Shown here: positions 40,750-50,003 of the stretch, piece after piece
How positions within the stretch are numbered: the stretch's first letter is position 1
Layout of the letters: every line of letters begins with the position of its first letter
Origin: Spirosoma sp. 48-14
GTDB lineage: Bacteria > Bacteroidota > Bacteroidia > Cytophagales > Spirosomataceae
DNA length: 64,000 nucleotides
Direction: 5' to 3'
Assembly (NCBI RefSeq): GCF_001898575.1
Contig: NZ_MKUD01000088.1
Coordinates: forward strand, 29,395-93,394
Notes under the pieces: generated by a model
The model's database searches: none
Told to the model about the DNA's origin: nothing
The model's input: only the letters and a program-made list of their open reading frames with translations
Made by a program: the position numbers and the translations under genes

Positions 40750-41209
40750 ATACTGGTTCAGAAGTGTCATCAAAAAACGGAAATTACTAGCCTATTCGAC
40801 CTGCGACTTACCCTGATGTGTCCCTGTATTTTATTGTATCGTCGTACACCTTGGCATTTGTTCACCACCAAGCTCGTTGTTTCAATAGCATCCGGCTTGG
40901 TAAATGATATTTACCAATGTCGATAGCTGGGGGGCCAACCGGGACAGCTTGAGATGGCCTTCCGTTGTACCAAATCGGAATCGGTTTAAGTTGATGGTAC
41001 TTGTTGCTAGTGTGGAGATTTCTGAATGACATGCAATACTCCCATTTTATTTTGTGAAATTTTGCCAATATTGGCTATTCATCTTTTTGAGCTTCGTCTG
41101 GTAAATGGGCAATTAGTCTGTTTAGAAACGCTGTAAAGGATAATTGAGAAATGATCATTTCCTTTAGTAACTTAGGACCAGTATATTACACACTATTATT
41201 TTCCTGATT
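40750..41209. other. 460-bp region without a clear gene
   Basis: Only weak, short frames occur here on both strands, none with a recognisable family, leader or coupling. It may hold remains of a degraded gene and the control region of the CAP-domain gene, but nothing specific is seen. Confidence 0.5.
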
Positions 41210-41896
41210 GTGAACTGGTGGATTGTTTACCAAATAGGGTTGATCCTCGCCCGATTCAATAACCCTCCTGAAGGTTATCAACTGAGTGATGAACTTTTTT
41301 TCGCCCAGTCGAATACGCAAAAGCTAATCGTTTTAGAGCATCCAGATACCACCTTATTGAATCTCGCTTTGTTCCAGGCAACCAATGAAGCGCGTCGGTT
41401 AGCAGGGTTGCCCATTTTACGATATGACCCTTCGCTCTATCAGGCTGCCCGCAACCATGCCGAATCGATGATGCGCAATGACTACACCAGTCATGAAGAT
41501 CTTTACAATCTGGAAACCATGACGTTGCTTAAGCGTGTCCAAAAACAAACCAATCGCTTTGGCTGGATGGCCGAGAATATTGGTTTGTACCAGACGATTG
41601 ATACGCCTGAATGGTATGGTGTTCGATTTAACAGGCAAACCCGCCGATATGAATACTTGGCCAATGATACAAAAAAGGTGTACCAGCCTTACAGCTATGC
41701 GAGCTATGCCCGATATGCTGTACAGCAATGGTTAGAATCGCCCCATCACCGGGCAAACCTTTTAAATCCATCGTTTACGCATGTTGGTTGTGCGACATTC
41801 CTGTCGGGGCAACCTTATGAGCAGCGTAGAGCACCTTTTGGACGCTTAGTACAGAATTTCGGAGCGGAGCGGGGCCATGCCCAGGCTCTTCGATAG
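41210..41896 (+). CDS. CAP/SCP-domain protein
   Basis: A 228-residue protein of the CAP superfamily (CRISP/antigen 5/PR-1). It shows NEARRLAGLPILRYDPSLYQ, ARNHAESMMRNDYTSHEDLY, GWMAENIGLY and QQWLESPHHRANLLNPSFTHVG, containing the usual His and Glu residues of the CAP cavity. The start is GTG 41210; the first 15 residues are hydrophobic and probably part of an export signal, whose true start may lie further upstream. Secretion is likely. Ligand unknown. Confidence 0.8.
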   Translation: MNWWIVYQIGLILARFNNPPEGYQLSDELFFAQSNTQKLIVLEHPDTTLLNLALFQATNEARRLAGLPILRYDPSLYQAARNHAESMMRNDYTSHEDLYNLETMTLLKRVQKQTNRFGWMAENIGLYQTIDTPEWYGVRFNRQTRRYEYLANDTKKVYQPYSYASYARYAVQQWLESPHHRANLLNPSFTHVGCATFLSGQPYEQRRAPFGRLVQNFGAERGHAQALR

Positions 41897-42076
41897 AATT
41901 ATCAACAGCATATGGAATACCTGTATAGACGATTCTAAATAAGGAGATTAGTTAGGGGTATTTGGTTGAGCAGGTGGTTTCAGATAACTTAATTCCCTAT
42001 ACAGTTAAATCAGGGTTAAGGCTTTAAAGATATAATTTAAGTTACTCTCCTTCGTAAAGATTTACATCTATCAAAC

Positions 42077-42217
42077 TTGTTTTTTCATTTAAAATGCCTA
42101 CTTTGGTAACTGACGTACGGGTATCCACTCCCAATGATAGAGTGAAGACTGCTAATGCAGTGTTGTCATAAAAGTGGGTAATTCATAAAGTCCGGCTACC
42201 ATGTGGCCGGTTTTTTT
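42077..42217 (+). ncRNA. Candidate small RNA with own promoter and terminator
   Basis: TTG (42077-42079), 19 bases, TACTTTGG (42099-42106) forms a near-consensus promoter; a rho-independent terminator (CCGGCTAC/GTGGCCGG then seven T, 42192-42217) ends a transcript of about 105 nt starting near 42113. Inside are a closing stem TATCCACT/AGTGGGTA (42122-42129 with 42173-42180), a competing CACTC/GAGTG hairpin and a small ACTGC-TAAT-GCAGT hairpin. No neighbour shares the strand and no good ORF is present. Confidence 0.55.
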
Positions 42218-42218
42218 G

Positions 42219-42533
42219 TTAGTTCAATACCAGTTGATGCCTTTTGGCGTGCTGTGTGATTAATGGAACTAGCTCCTGCCAGAAATCAAACAAAAACCAG
42301 TGGAGATTAATGTAAGGTTCATCCAGTGTCTTAAATCTGGCCATCAATAATTGATTACTTTCAGACTTTGCTCTGTCCATGATTAGAAAGAGACTATAAT
42401 AAATTGCCTGAAGTTCGGCCCTACTGAATTCGTGTCCGTATTGGCGAGGAATAACATCAGGAAAGATGCTATCGTTAGCCACTAAAGTTTTTATATATTG
42501 TTTTAATAGGGCTACACCAGGGTAAACAGCCAT
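42219..42533 (-). CDS. Hypothetical host protein
   Basis: A 104-residue helical protein (RAELQAIYYSLFLIMDRAKS, LHWFLFDFWQELVPLITQHA), aromatic-rich and without a signal peptide. No family recognised. It converges on the small-RNA terminator. Confidence 0.5.
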   Translation of the reverse strand: MAVYPGVALLKQYIKTLVANDSIFPDVIPRQYGHEFSRAELQAIYYSLFLIMDRAKSESNQLLMARFKTLDEPYINLHWFLFDFWQELVPLITQHAKRHQLVLN

Positions 42534-42814
42534 AAGTAATTCGTACGGTAGAAATTTCGATAAAAAATACCTTAGTATTTAGTGCCAAAAAATTTATGTT
42601 AGGCTATTTGTGAAGTATAGTATGGATAGTCAAAAATAGAAATATAGCAATCCCACGTCCGCTGTATCAAATCAAAATTAAACAGGATTTAGAATTAAGC
42701 TAAGAAATCTACCAGATTCTAAATTATTTTCTGCTCCAAAACGTACAGGGTAGTTGTGCAATTAAACGGATTTTTACGTAAGTGCTTGGTGAGCAGCCCC
42801 TGAAGTCGTTTTGT

Positions 42815-43024
42815 TTATCCGTTTAACAAGCCCTCATCTTTAAGAACCGGAAGGAATACAGTTTGTAATTTTTTTGTTAGAGGTGACCAGATTACATCAG
42901 TCGGCAGTTGTTCTTCTCTGATAATTGTCCAGCCTTTACCATTGTTCCGTTGGTAGTAGATACCATCAATTCGTAAAAAAAGATGCGTATTCGATTGAAA
43001 AAACAAATCCTGATTCGTTTCCAT
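42815..43024 (-). CDS. Hypothetical small host protein
   Basis: A 69-residue protein (FFQSNTHLFLRIDGIYYQRN, then a charged C-terminus). Isolated, with about 270 and 365 bases of AT-rich non-coding DNA on its two sides. No family recognised. Confidence 0.4.
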   Translation of the reverse strand: METNQDLFFQSNTHLFLRIDGIYYQRNNGKGWTIIREEQLPTDVIWSPLTKKLQTVFLPVLKDEGLLNG

Positions 43025-43389
43025 GGCTATTGATTATATGGGTTAGATTAAGCGTTGTATGTGCTGAAAGGTAATTAGAAAAATCATTCACATACACAAT
43101 GAATTTACGTTCATTGTTAATTAATAGCCAACATGTTACGCCGTATAATTGATTTTATGATACCTGCAGTAAAATAGTAAGAGCAGTTACGACAACCGGG
43201 TAAGTAAGCATCGCTAGCTACTGTGCCAACACGCTGGCAGAACAGTAATCTGCAGCTTCCGAATCAATCGCTGAAATAGTAATATAGAGGATTAGAAAAG
43301 AAAAAAAGGCCGTTAACCGGCTGGTTTACAGGTTTTGCTATTGCAAAGAAGGATGCCTGAGGGCCATAAATCGTTTGAATAATGGAGAT
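43025..43389. other. 365-bp intergenic region with recG terminator
   Basis: On the minus strand GCCG-gttaa-CGGC followed by seven T (43301-43321) forms a short terminator 70 bases after the recG stop. Nothing else coding is seen in this region. Confidence 0.5.
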
Positions 43390-45498
43390 TTAGGATATAC
43401 GACCCCAGTTACTTTCTGTTTGCTTAATACCATCCAGGTGATTGCGGATTGGGGCGTGTTGGGGTAGGAGGAGCTCAGGGTCCTCGGCGAGGATTGCTTG
43501 TGCTGAATCACGGGCCGCTGTCAGGATAGGGCCATCTTTGGCCAGATCGGCAATCATCAGGTCCATTACGCCACTTTGCTGTGTCCCCGTCAGATCGCCG
43601 GGGCCGCGCAGTTGCAGATCGACATCAGCAATCTCAAAGCCATTATTGGTACGAACCATCGTTTCGAGCCGGGTGCGCGTATCGCTGCTGAGTTTGTAGC
43701 CGGTCATCAAAATGCAGTACGATTGTTCGGCGCCCCGCCCGACACGGCCGCGTAGCTGGTGCAGTTGCGAGAGGCCAAACCGCTCAGCACTCTCAATGAC
43801 CATCACGCTGGCGTTCGGTACGTTTACGCCTACTTCGATAACCGTTGTAGCAACCAGAATCTGGGTTTCATTTTTCAGAAACCGCTTCATCTCGTCGTCT
43901 TTCTCGTAGGGCAGCATTTTGCCGTGCAGAATCCCAATCTCATACTTGGGTCGGGGAAAAGCCCGCTGCATACTTTCGAACCCATCCATGAGGTCTTTGT
44001 AATCGAGCTTTTCCGATTCCTCAATCAACGGATATACGACGTACACCTGGCGGCCGAGTTCAATCTGCTGGCGGATAAAACCAAATACTTCCGACCGATG
44101 TTTATCGAACTTATGTACTGTTTTGATGGGCTTACGTCCTTTGGGTAACTCATCGATCACCGACACATCCAGATTTCCATAAAGTGTCATAGCTAGTGTT
44201 CGGGGAATGGGCGTGGCCGTCATGACCAGGATGTGCGGAGGCACTACCTCATTTTTCCGCCAGAGTTTGGCACGTTGTGCTACACCAAACCGATGCTGTT
44301 CATCAATGATACACAAGCCAAGGTTTTTGTATTGGACTGCATCTTCGAGCAAGGCATGCGTGCCAACCAGGATATGCATTTTACCCGACTGTAATTCGTC
44401 ATGGAGTACTACCCGACGTTTCTTGTTGGTTGAACCTGTCAGGATACCGATATTGAGGCCCATCGACTCGGCAAATGGTTTCAGGCCATTGTAATGCTGA
44501 TCGGCCAGGATTTCGGTAGGGGCCATGATACAGGCTTGCGCTCCGTTGCCGATAGCCAGCAGGCAGGAAATGAAGGCAACGATCGTTTTCCCACTACCTA
44601 CATCGCCCTGCAACAGCCGGTTCATCTGTTTGCCCGTCAGAAAATCAGCGTAGATTTCTTTTATTACCCGTTGCTGGGCAAGCGTCAACTCAAAGGGGAG
44701 GAGTTCTTTGTAAAAATGCTTCATCAGCGAAGTGTCCCGGAAAATCTGCCCCGGAAACTCCTCTTTCTGAATCAGTTTGTTTTTGATCAGCCGAAGCTGG
44801 TTATAGAATAATTCTTCAAATTTTAACCGCCGTTGGGCTTGTTTGAGCCAGGCCTGATTTTGTGGCAAATGAATATTCCACATGGCATCTCGCTTACTAA
44901 TCAGCCGAAATTGCTGAATCAGTGAATCGGGTAGCGTTTCACGAATATGTGGCCACGACTGCTCCAGCAGTATCCGCATCGCTTTCCCAATGGCTTTACT
45001 GTCGAGGTGGCGTTTGCGAAGCTTTTCTGTAAGGTTGTAAACTGGGAAAAAACCTGCCTCGTGCTCCGCAGCAGTGGCCGTATTTTCCAGTTCGGGGTGA
45101 ATGATGCTAAATTGTCCGTTGAACGACTGGGGTTTACCATAGACAATATACTCGCCATCGCGTCGGAGAGTCTTTTCTAGGTAGGCGATGGCCTGAAACC
45201 AGACCAGCGTCATGGAGCCGGTTCCATCCTGAAACGTGGCGACCAGCCGCTTTTTAGGCCCTTCTCCTTCCTGATACCACTCCCGTATACGACCTCGTAT
45301 CTGTGCTGAGGGCATCGAATCCATTAACTCGCTGATTGTATAAAAGCGACTTCGGTCGTCGTAACGAAAGGGGTAATACTGGATTAGGTCGCCATACGAA
45401 AACAGATTCAACTCTTTGTTGAGTAATTCAGTCCGTTGTGGGCCTAATCCTTTCAGATAAAGCAGAGGGGTATCAAAAAAAGCAACTCGTTCGGTCAT
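43390..45498 (-). CDS. recG: ATP-dependent DNA helicase RecG
   Basis: A 702-residue helicase from ATG 45498 (an upstream ATG at 45528 is also in frame). Order: N-terminal region with LLYLKGLGPQRTELLN, OB-fold wedge domain (about 60-160), then helicase domains with Walker A LLQGDVGSGKTIVAF, DEQH (IIDEQHRFGV), TATPIPRTLAM and VGRGAEQSYC. It regresses stalled forks and processes recombination intermediates. Ordinary in length and motifs. Confidence 0.96.
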   Translation of the reverse strand: MTERVAFFDTPLLYLKGLGPQRTELLNKELNLFSYGDLIQYYPFRYDDRSRFYTISELMDSMPSAQIRGRIREWYQEGEGPKKRLVATFQDGTGSMTLVWFQAIAYLEKTLRRDGEYIVYGKPQSFNGQFSIIHPELENTATAAEHEAGFFPVYNLTEKLRKRHLDSKAIGKAMRILLEQSWPHIRETLPDSLIQQFRLISKRDAMWNIHLPQNQAWLKQAQRRLKFEELFYNQLRLIKNKLIQKEEFPGQIFRDTSLMKHFYKELLPFELTLAQQRVIKEIYADFLTGKQMNRLLQGDVGSGKTIVAFISCLLAIGNGAQACIMAPTEILADQHYNGLKPFAESMGLNIGILTGSTNKKRRVVLHDELQSGKMHILVGTHALLEDAVQYKNLGLCIIDEQHRFGVAQRAKLWRKNEVVPPHILVMTATPIPRTLAMTLYGNLDVSVIDELPKGRKPIKTVHKFDKHRSEVFGFIRQQIELGRQVYVVYPLIEESEKLDYKDLMDGFESMQRAFPRPKYEIGILHGKMLPYEKDDEMKRFLKNETQILVATTVIEVGVNVPNASVMVIESAERFGLSQLHQLRGRVGRGAEQSYCILMTGYKLSSDTRTRLETMVRTNNGFEIADVDLQLRGPGDLTGTQQSGVMDLMIADLAKDGPILTAARDSAQAILAEDPELLLPQHAPIRNHLDGIKQTESNWGRIS

Positions 45499-45543
45499 AG
45501 CTGACCCCATTGTGGGCATGTACTGCACCAGTCTGGATTGATC

Positions 45544-45615
45544 AAAAATACAAAAAAGTCATAAGTTGTCATAAGTGGTCATTCCTAGTCATTGATTGTC
45601 ATTTGTGGTTATTCA
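45544..45615. repeat. GTCAT-word repeat upstream of recG
   Basis: A run of imperfect copies of GTCATAAGTTGTCAT-like words with six GTCAT units in about 70 bases. It belongs to the class of iterated-word intergenic elements found elsewhere in the host part, but has no strong hairpin. Confidence 0.55.
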
Positions 45616-45671
45616 TTGTTTCCAATAGGATTAACCTTGTTTAGAAAGCAACAAATGGCAATCAATTGCTC

Positions 45672-47099
45672 CTAGTTCTCCTCCACTTTTCCCAGCCCAA
45701 AAGCAATGCCTGCATAAATATCGAGTCCTCGTGGCTGAATGCCGTTTGAACTGTTACCCAGCAAGCCCAGTAAATTGTCGGTACCCAGCCAGCCGGGTCC
45801 TATTCGAACCGAGCCACCAGCAGTAAGGCCACCATTGAGGTAACCAATCGGAACCGATGCACTGACCCAACGTGAATCGTACCGAGGGGTCACAGCAATC
45901 AGGGTAGGCTGATGTGTCGCAGTTGCGGAGGTTGATCGAACGTCCTGCAAATAGGTCAGATTAAGGCCAAATCCACTGGGTAGCTGATAGTCCAGTTGTA
46001 GGTTCAGAGAAGTAGGCAGGCCAACTCTGAAGGTATTACTGTCGGGAGCACGGCCCGTGGTCAGCTTGTTCTGAATGACTTCTACAATCGAACCTGTGCC
46101 GCTGAGGTTGTTAAAATCTTTGGTACTGAAGCGCACAGGATTTGATCCCAGGTCAGTGTAGCTATACTCCTCACCTTTATAGGTTAGGCCACCAATATCC
46201 GTCAGCGCAATGCCAAGTTGTAAAGCTGGACTGTCGGCATCATACTGATCAACATACGTGAAGCCTAGATCAAGCCCAAAGCCTCGCCCAGGTGAAGAAG
46301 GACTAAACAGGACAGAGGGTGTCAGGCTACGGTTCTGTAGAAATGTAGTATAGGCAAGAGTGGCATCCAACTTGCTTACTTCCAGTAAGTTGGTGTTTGG
46401 TATGGCGGGGTCTTGTACAATTCTATAGCTCATGCCCCGATTGATAAGCCGTTGAGCATGGTAGCCCAGCAGGAGTTTGGCGGTTGTTCCGAATAGAATC
46501 TTTCGTCCGTCGCCTTCCAGAATGGGTAACGCATAGGTTACACCCAGTTCGGAATAGGTATTGGTGCTTGCCCCAAACTTGTTGTCAGTTATGGGTATGC
46601 TATACAAACCACCTGTATTCAGGCTGGCCCGAAATGCTGATAACAAGCCTTCCGATGCGCCAATTACTTGTCCAATGGCTCGAAAACGTGTTGTGAAGGC
46701 TAGAGCTGCACCGCGCTCCCCAACCTGCATCAGAAACGAAGGGCCACGTACTTCGCCCCAGATCGTACCATTTTTAGGTTTCCCATCTAATGTTTCTCGT
46801 GTGTAATCTGTTTCAAAACGTATGGAGCCATCGGCCGATTTATACTGAGCCGGGACATTACCAGTGATGAGCCGTAGTAAAGAGAAAGGGGCCTGGTAGC
46901 GCACATAGTTGTTATCCACATGGCCATTGCCCGTGAAAACATTCAGGTAAAACCGGGAAGGAGAGTCGGCTGCCAGTGCAGGATTGATGTAAAGTCGGTT
47001 GGTTCCGCCGAAACGGCTGGTTGAAATGCCTAGTAAATTTTGTGAAAAACTGGCACCAGAAATCTGTATGAGCAGTCCCAGTGAGAGTAAATACTTCAT
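45672..47099 (-). CDS. DUF5723-type outer-membrane beta-barrel protein
   Basis: A 475-residue protein from ATG 47099 with a signal peptide (LLSLGLLIQISGASFSQN). The rest alternates short polar and hydrophobic strands typical of an outer-membrane barrel, with a C-terminal GLDIYAGIAFGLGKVE strand. An early motif (TSRFGGTNRLYINPALAADS) matches DUF5723, a Bacteroidota family linked to PorV/FadL-like barrels. Transport or secretion role unknown. Confidence 0.75.
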   Translation of the reverse strand: MKYLLSLGLLIQISGASFSQNLLGISTSRFGGTNRLYINPALAADSPSRFYLNVFTGNGHVDNNYVRYQAPFSLLRLITGNVPAQYKSADGSIRFETDYTRETLDGKPKNGTIWGEVRGPSFLMQVGERGAALAFTTRFRAIGQVIGASEGLLSAFRASLNTGGLYSIPITDNKFGASTNTYSELGVTYALPILEGDGRKILFGTTAKLLLGYHAQRLINRGMSYRIVQDPAIPNTNLLEVSKLDATLAYTTFLQNRSLTPSVLFSPSSPGRGFGLDLGFTYVDQYDADSPALQLGIALTDIGGLTYKGEEYSYTDLGSNPVRFSTKDFNNLSGTGSIVEVIQNKLTTGRAPDSNTFRVGLPTSLNLQLDYQLPSGFGLNLTYLQDVRSTSATATHQPTLIAVTPRYDSRWVSASVPIGYLNGGLTAGGSVRIGPGWLGTDNLLGLLGNSSNGIQPRGLDIYAGIAFGLGKVEEN

Positions 47100-47143
47100 G
47101 TAGTGAATATGTAAATGCAATAGCGTTTGCAAAGGAAACGCAA

Positions 47144-47173
47144 AACCGCCATTAGGGTTACCTAATGACGGTT
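47144..47173 (-). terminator. Terminator after Nfu gene
   Basis: AACCGcCATTAGG (47144-47156) pairs with CCTAATGaCGGTT (47161-47173) around a GTTA loop, one mismatch. It lies between the Nfu gene stop (47263) and the start of the DUF5723 gene (47099). A run of T is present only weakly on the minus strand. Confidence 0.6.
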
Positions 47174-47262
47174 ATATTTTTGACTTCTTAGTCAACGGTT
47201 AGCTAACGATAGTCACCAGCCATAGGTTATGAGCATGGGCTAAGGACTAAATAGGGGTTGAA

Positions 47263-47865
47263 CTAGACACCTTCTGCCTCTACTGTTTTTACTTCGGGGA
47301 CCAGCCGGGTCAGTAAGTTTTCAATGCCTGCTTTGAGTGTTAACGTCGACGATGGGCAACCGCTACAGGAACCTTGAAGCAATACTTTGACGACTCCGGT
47401 AGCTTCATCGAAGGTGTGGAAACTGATAGCTCCTCCATCCGACTCAACGGCGGGACGAATGTATTGATCCAGCACAGCCTTGATTTTCTGGACGGTTTCC
47501 GAATCCATATCCAGCTTTGTGGTGTTGGCATCCATCGTCCGCTGTGCAAAAACGGGCTTTTGCTCGCTGAAATAATCTTTCAGAAAGAGTTTTACTTCAA
47601 ACAGCACGTCATCCCACTCGGTTTCGTCATCTTTAGTGACGGTTACGAAGTTGCCAGAGATGAATACCCGACGGACAAAGTCGAACCCAAATAACGCTAC
47701 GGCCAATGGTGAAGCTTTTCCATCAACCAGAGCATCCCCCGGTGTTGCATAATCGAATGAAAGCCCACTGGGCACAAGGTCGAAACTGACCACGAACTTC
47801 ATTGAGTTCGGATTGGGGCTGCCTTCCGTAAAAATAGATACGGGACGGCTAAGCGTAGAATTCAT
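47263..47865 (-). CDS. Nfu-type iron-sulfur cluster scaffold/carrier
   Basis: A 200-residue protein with two parts: an Nfu N-terminal domain (residues 8-100, TEGSPNPNSMKFVVSF at the start) and a NifU C-terminal domain (120-198) with LQGSCSGCPSSTLTL, whose Cys167 and Cys170 bind an iron-sulfur cluster. It passes clusters to apo-proteins in the cytosol. Together with mrp in the same region it adds to Fe-S biogenesis. Confidence 0.92.
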   Translation of the reverse strand: MNSTLSRPVSIFTEGSPNPNSMKFVVSFDLVPSGLSFDYATPGDALVDGKASPLAVALFGFDFVRRVFISGNFVTVTKDDETEWDDVLFEVKLFLKDYFSEQKPVFAQRTMDANTTKLDMDSETVQKIKAVLDQYIRPAVESDGGAISFHTFDEATGVVKVLLQGSCSGCPSSTLTLKAGIENLLTRLVPEVKTVEAEGV

Positions 47866-47980
47866 ATGGTTTTCGGTTTACCGTACACGGTTAGTCAAAA
47901 ATTTCTGGGTAGACTAGATAGATACGATGTCCACTTCTTTTTGTCTAACACCGTCCTCTTTTTTTTAGTTTTTGCCCATG

Positions 47981-48011
47981 AAAAAACCCGCACGACAACT
48001 GTCTTGCGGGT
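47981..48011 (-). terminator. Terminator of rplU-rpmA operon
   Basis: On the minus strand ACCCGCAaGACA pairs with TGTCgTGCGGGT and runs into TTTTTT. It is 28 bases after the rpmA stop. Confidence 0.85.
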
Positions 48012-48038
48012 CTATACATTCAGAGCAGTAAAATACGC

Positions 48039-48338
48039 TTATGCTGTTACTTCTGCTACAGGAGCAATCTCAACGGCCGATGGACCCGCTGGAATGATAT
48101 CGACATACGAACGGCTGTCGCGACCAGGGCGGAATTTAACTACGCCATCAACCAGGGCGAACAACGTGTAATCTTTACCCAGCCCAACATTTTTACCGGG
48201 GTGGTGTTTCGTGCCACGCTGACGCACGATGATATTGCCGGCAATAGCCGACTGACCGCCGAACAGTTTCACGCCCAGACGTTTGCTGATCGAATCGCGG
48301 CCGTTTTTGGAACTACCTACACCTTTCTTGTGTGCCAT
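48039..48338 (-). CDS. rpmA: Ribosomal protein bL27
   Basis: A 99-residue bL27 beginning MAHKKGVGSSKNGRDSISKR, with GVKLFGGQSAIAGNIIVRQR and GTKHHPGKNVGLGKDYTLFA. Its N-terminal tail reaches the peptidyl-transferase centre. The N-terminus lacks the cleavable extension seen in Firmicutes. C-terminus is longer than usual by about 12 residues. Confidence 0.97.
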   Translation of the reverse strand: MAHKKGVGSSKNGRDSISKRLGVKLFGGQSAIAGNIIVRQRGTKHHPGKNVGLGKDYTLFALVDGVVKFRPGRDSRSYVDIIPAGPSAVEIAPVAEVTA

Positions 48339-48348
48339 TTTTTTGAAG

Positions 48349-48423
48349 GAGTTAGGAGCGAGGAGCGAGGAGTGAGAATAAGGTTTGCGTCAGCAACTCC
48401 TCACTTCTCGCTCCTAACTCCTC
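48349..48423. repeat. Intergenic inverted repeat (GAGGAGCGAGGAG type)
   Basis: Between rplU and rpmA. The outer 15 bases GGAGTTAGGAGCGAG pair perfectly with the right arm; the inner part is imperfect because one arm has an extra GAGC word. Related to larger elements at 56701 and 60478. Confidence 0.75.
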
Positions 48424-48432
48424 ACTACTGTT

Positions 48433-48750
48433 TTACAGAGTTATGTCTTCGATCAGGACTTTGGTCAGGTATTGACGGTGTCCGTTTTTCTTTTTGTATC
48501 CTTTCCGACGTTTTTTCTTGAAGACGATAACTTTCTCGCCTTTCAGATGCTCGACAATTTTAGCCGATACTGTCGCTCCGGCGACGGTTGGGGCACCGAC
48601 GGAAATGCTCCCTTCGTTGTCAACAAGGAGAACTTTCACCTTGTCGGAGGCAAGTGCAGCGTCCACATCGCCCTCTAACCGGTGGGTATAGATAGAACGA
48701 CCTTTCTGGATCTTGAATTGCTGCCCTGCGATCTCTACGATTGCGTACAT
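48433..48750 (-). CDS. rplU: Ribosomal protein bL21
   Basis: A 105-residue bL21 from ATG 48750: MYAIVEIAGQQFKIQKGRSI, then GAPTVAGATVSAKIVEHLKG and VFKKKRRKGYKKKNGHRQYL. It binds 23S rRNA. First gene of the rplU-rpmA operon; TACCTTTG (48781-48788, minus) fits a -7 element about 31 bases before the start codon. Confidence 0.97.
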   Translation of the reverse strand: MYAIVEIAGQQFKIQKGRSIYTHRLEGDVDAALASDKVKVLLVDNEGSISVGAPTVAGATVSAKIVEHLKGEKVIVFKKKRRKGYKKKNGHRQYLTKVLIEDITL

Positions 48751-48780
48751 GTGTTGTGTATGAAATTGGAAATGAGGGTG

Positions 48781-48788
48781 CAAAGGTA
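48781..48788 (-). promoter_or_regulatory. rplU -7 promoter element
   Basis: TACCTTTG on the minus strand matches TAnnTTTG; the rplU start codon is 31 bases downstream. It follows a run of A on the plus strand (T on the minus strand). Confidence 0.6.
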
Positions 48789-48818
48789 AGGTTTTTTTTA
48801 CACAATCCAATAACCAGA

Positions 48819-49886
48819 CTAATGTACGCGAATTTTTTGGCCTGCTCGAAGCCGTGAACCTGAAATATGGTTCTTACGCTTTAAGGCTGACACCGATAAG
48901 CCATACCGATCGGCAATGGAACTCAGGGTATCGCCGGAGCGTACTTTGTGCAGAACTGTTCGCTTGAAACGAGGCTTAGCGCGAGACTCCGACGAGCTTG
49001 AACGACCTCCCCGCAGGTAATCCCACACCGATCCGGTCAACAGAAAGTGGTCAGACAAAATCGTGTTTTCGGGAAAAGCATAGATGTTAAGCGGGCTAAA
49101 TGGGTTGCCCTCATAGCGTGTTTCGAAGTGCAGGTGTGGGCCCGAACTACGGCCTGTACTACCTCCCAGACCAATCTGGTCACCTGCTTTGATGAGCTGC
49201 CCAGTTTCGACAGTCTGTTTGGAGAGGTGACCGTACAGGGTTTCAAGACCATTGTAATGCCGAATCAGCACATAACGTCCGTAACCATTACCATCCCAGC
49301 CAACAACCCGTACAATGCCATCGAAGGCAGCATAAACGGGATTACCGGTTTCGAGGTCAAGGTCAGTGCCGGTATGCCATCGCCCCCAGCGAAACCCGAA
49401 ATTGGAGGTCATTTTTCCTTCGTTCAGCGGGGCTGACCAGTAGCGATTGGCAGGAGGATCGTACAGCTTAATATCAATCGTCTCATCGAATTCAAGCGGA
49501 TCGATATTGTACGGATCAATGGTGCGGGAATCCCATACCGCGTAGTAATCGGCGATTTTAACCCATTCGTTGCCAACCAGTACAGAGTCAATCACTTCTA
49601 CAACACTTGTCTCTCCCTGATCAATCTGACTTGTGTCTTCACTAACAACGGGGTTCAGTTCTTTTTTGGGCTCAAACTGGTTGTTGAAGCGCAGTTGAGT
49701 GGTTTCTTGCTCAAACGGGTCGTCCGCTTTTTGCGGCTGTTCGACGACGGGTGCGTTTGGGGTTGCCCCATTTTTGGGCGTAATACGCAGGTTATTTTTA
49801 AATCGCCCGCGCTCCTGGGCCTGTGCGGTCAGGGTTATGCACAGGCACCCAATGGCCAAAAGCCACTGTGTAGCGGTTCTTCTCAT
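48819..49886 (-). CDS. M23 peptidase with C-terminal LysM
   Basis: A 355-residue exported protein. Signal peptide LLAIGCLCITLTAQAQE; a Pro/Gln/Glu linker; M23 domain (about 155-265) with metal ligands in FRWGRWHTGTDLDLE and SGPHLHFETRYEG; LysM (about 310-355, VRSGDTLSSIADRYGLSVSA). M23 enzymes cut peptidoglycan cross-bridges or regulate other cutters. The zinc ligands are present, so activity is likely. Confidence 0.92.
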   Translation of the reverse strand: MRRTATQWLLAIGCLCITLTAQAQERGRFKNNLRITPKNGATPNAPVVEQPQKADDPFEQETTQLRFNNQFEPKKELNPVVSEDTSQIDQGETSVVEVIDSVLVGNEWVKIADYYAVWDSRTIDPYNIDPLEFDETIDIKLYDPPANRYWSAPLNEGKMTSNFGFRWGRWHTGTDLDLETGNPVYAAFDGIVRVVGWDGNGYGRYVLIRHYNGLETLYGHLSKQTVETGQLIKAGDQIGLGGSTGRSSGPHLHFETRYEGNPFSPLNIYAFPENTILSDHFLLTGSVWDYLRGGRSSSSESRAKPRFKRTVLHKVRSGDTLSSIADRYGLSVSALKRKNHISGSRLRAGQKIRVH

Positions 49887-49899
49887 CTAGTTTCGATGA

Positions 49900-49986
49900 G
49901 TTTTCGGTTTACAGGTTACGGTTTGTAGTTGGCTCACCATGATACATACGTCAGCAACTGTAAACCGTAACCTGTAAACCGAAAAC
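49900..49986. repeat. Intergenic inverted repeat (GGTTTACAGGTTACGG type)
   Basis: Arms 49900-49934 and 49952-49986 match at most positions and are made of repeated GGTTTACAG words, framed by GTTTTC and GAAAAC. It lies between trxB and the M23 gene. A partial copy (GTTTTCGGTTTACAG) is between rplI and rpsR. Confidence 0.8.
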
Positions 49987-50003
49987 CTGGTTTTGTTAAT
50001 GAA

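Noticed and set aside
40708..41068. Two short frames after the inverted repeat as a decayed transposase
   Set aside because: No transposase motif, terminal repeats or target duplication could be recognised.
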